Part shown: positions 6,401 to 6,543 of the stretch, piece after piece
Layout: every line of letters starts with the position of its first letter
Position numbering within the stretch: position 1 is the first letter of the stretch
Assembly (NCBI GenBank): GCA_030654205.1
Contig: JAURXW010000478.1
Coordinates: 1-6,543 of the forward strand
Direction: 5' to 3'
Length of the DNA stretch: 6,543 nucleotides
DNA from: Bacteriovorax sp.
Lineage (GTDB): Bacteria; Bdellovibrionota; Bacteriovoracia; Bacteriovoracales; Bacteriovoracaceae
Translations under genes and position numbers: made by a program
Notes under the pieces: model-generated
Told to the model about the DNA's origin: nothing
Seen by the model: only the letters and a program-made list of their open reading frames with translations
Database searches by the model: none

Positions 6401-6543
6401 TGAAAGAATTGAAATTAAAGCAATTCAGACTTCAGCTATTCAGAAAATTGCTGAAATGTTTAAAGGTGCAAAAACAACAGATAAGCTTATCTCTGAAGAC
6501 GGTACAACTGAACTTCTTGGTAAAGGGATAGCTGGTAATGGTG
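3495..6543 (+). CDS. rpoB: DNA-directed RNA polymerase subunit beta, 3' end cut by window
   Basis: This is the beta subunit of RNA polymerase, which forms one half of the active-site cleft. The reading frame is open from the ATG (TAGGAG site at 3483-3488) to the window edge: 1016 codons of an expected 1340-1400. Landmarks in order are VIVSQLHRSPG (153-163); an E. coli-like SI1/beta-i4 insertion around 240-360 (VKKGKKYTKASVKKMED, KTGEVICLANEALS); RPGEPPTLEAATLLFENLFF (about 383-402); and the rifampicin region (519-545). Then come GRMCPVETPEGPNIGL (569-584), HDDANRALMGS (685-695), KYQRTNQNTCNNQ, MPWGGYNYEDSI and the flap with EEKLLKAIFGDKAGDVKDTSLRVP. Sequence after VYTREGVEL begins an insertion like beta-i9. 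Rifampicin contacts Q525, D528, H538, R541 and S543 match sensitive E. coli residues. The usual NMQRQAVP reads NMMRQAVT (696-703). The catalytic lysines near GDKMAGRHGNKG lie beyond the window. Confidence 0.98.
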   Translation, partial: MTQVFSPNEWFRKTFSNTPVVLDTPPLMKLQVNSYEDFLQKDIPPAKRVDSGLQQVFKSVFPIYDFNKTVSLEFVSYSLEEPKYTVKECRQRGLSYEAPLKVVVRLVFFDVQVDRDGAEQRTVSSVKEQEVYLGNIPLMAETGSFVYNGTERVIVSQLHRSPGIIFEHDNGKKHSSGKLLYSARIIPHRGSWLDFEFDHKNILFARIDRKRKLHASVVLKAMGYSTAELLNEFYQMEVIAFKKDSTYSRQLDLNLLVGTRANTDILDPKSGTVIVKKGKKYTKASVKKMEDSKIVELPAELEEVVGKILAEDIFNEKTGEVICLANEALSESKIHDLIKAGVKEVKVLYIDMINYGDQIRNTLLIDKTETKEDALVKIFERLRPGEPPTLEAATLLFENLFFNKDKYDLSKVGRMKINYKFGMNIPVEETVLTRKDILTTVMYLVELNNGKGKVDDIDHLGNRRVRAVGELLENQFRVGLVRMERAVKERMAIQEIETMMPYDLVNQKPVAAAVKEFFGSSQLSQFMDQTNPLSEVTHKRRLSALGPGGLTRERAGFEVRDVHATHYGRMCPVETPEGPNIGLITSLATYARVSEYGFIETPYQVVNEDRSISAPKYFSAFEEEGKVIAQVDAKYVDGTKIVGDQIAARSSGEFTIVTAGEVQLMDVSPTQMISIATSLIPFLEHDDANRALMGSNMMRQAVTVVRNDAPIVGTGVEQIIARDSGAIVYAKESGKVIFVDSNRIVIQREKFSEGESGVDVYKLTKYQRTNQNTCNNQKALVKEGDMVLKGMVIADGPATHLGDLALGQNVLVAFMPWGGYNYEDSILINEGILARDVFTSVHIESFEIEARDTKLGKEEITRDIPNVSEEALKDLDEAGIIRVGAIIKPGDILVGKITPKGESQLSPEEKLLKAIFGDKAGDVKDTSLRVPSSVRGTVIDAKVYTREGVELDARSKEIIDHETTLIRRDERIEIKAIQTSAIQKIAEMFKGAKTTDKLISEDGTTELLGKGIAGNG

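Overview
The window is a core-genome segment of a low-GC bacterium. It carries the conserved translation/transcription cluster tRNA (3' end only) - secE - nusG - rplK - rplA - rplJ - rplL - rpoB, all on the + strand. Several traits point to a proteobacterial-type lineage. SecE has three predicted membrane segments. RpoB carries the large N-terminal lineage insertion seen in E. coli beta, and the E. coli-type insertion after the flap appears to begin near the window end. RpoB, L11, L12 and NusG align closely with their E. coli counterparts. The strong A+T bias and AGA/AAA-rich codon use would fit a low-GC Bdellovibrionota member such as the Bacteriovorax/Halobacteriovorax group. That placement is inference from style and synteny, not proof.

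Layout. Bases 1-25 are the 3' end of a tRNA with encoded CCA, probably tRNA-Trp by synteny. Bases 26-128 are an A+T-rich spacer with a small hairpin. secE (129-515) and nusG (537-1124) encode the SecYEG translocase subunit and the transcription elongation factor. Next come four ribosomal protein genes: rplK (L11), rplA (L1), rplJ (L10) and rplL (L7/L12). The rplK-rplA spacer holds a nested hairpin that resembles an L1 translational operator. The rplA-rplJ spacer holds a multi-stem leader matching the position and form of the L10 leader. After rplL there is a near-ideal intrinsic terminator, then a candidate promoter overlapping an A/T inverted repeat. rpoB follows (3495 to the window end) and is open for 1016 codons without a frameshift, but is cut by the window edge before the catalytic C-terminal lysine region.

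How they work together. L11, L10 and L12 build the GTPase-associated stalk and L1 builds the E-site stalk of the 50S subunit. NusG binds RNA polymerase, whose beta subunit is encoded next door, and couples it to Rho or to the ribosome. Two ribosomal-protein feedback elements plus the terminator ahead of rpoB would let the cell set the ribosomal proteins, the multi-copy L12 and RNA polymerase at different levels from one locus.

I found no mobile element, CRISPR array, defence system or unknown gene. There is no gene-free stretch longer than about 155 bases. The items worth a second look are regulatory RNA structures and an unusual substitution in an otherwise near-invariant RpoB motif.
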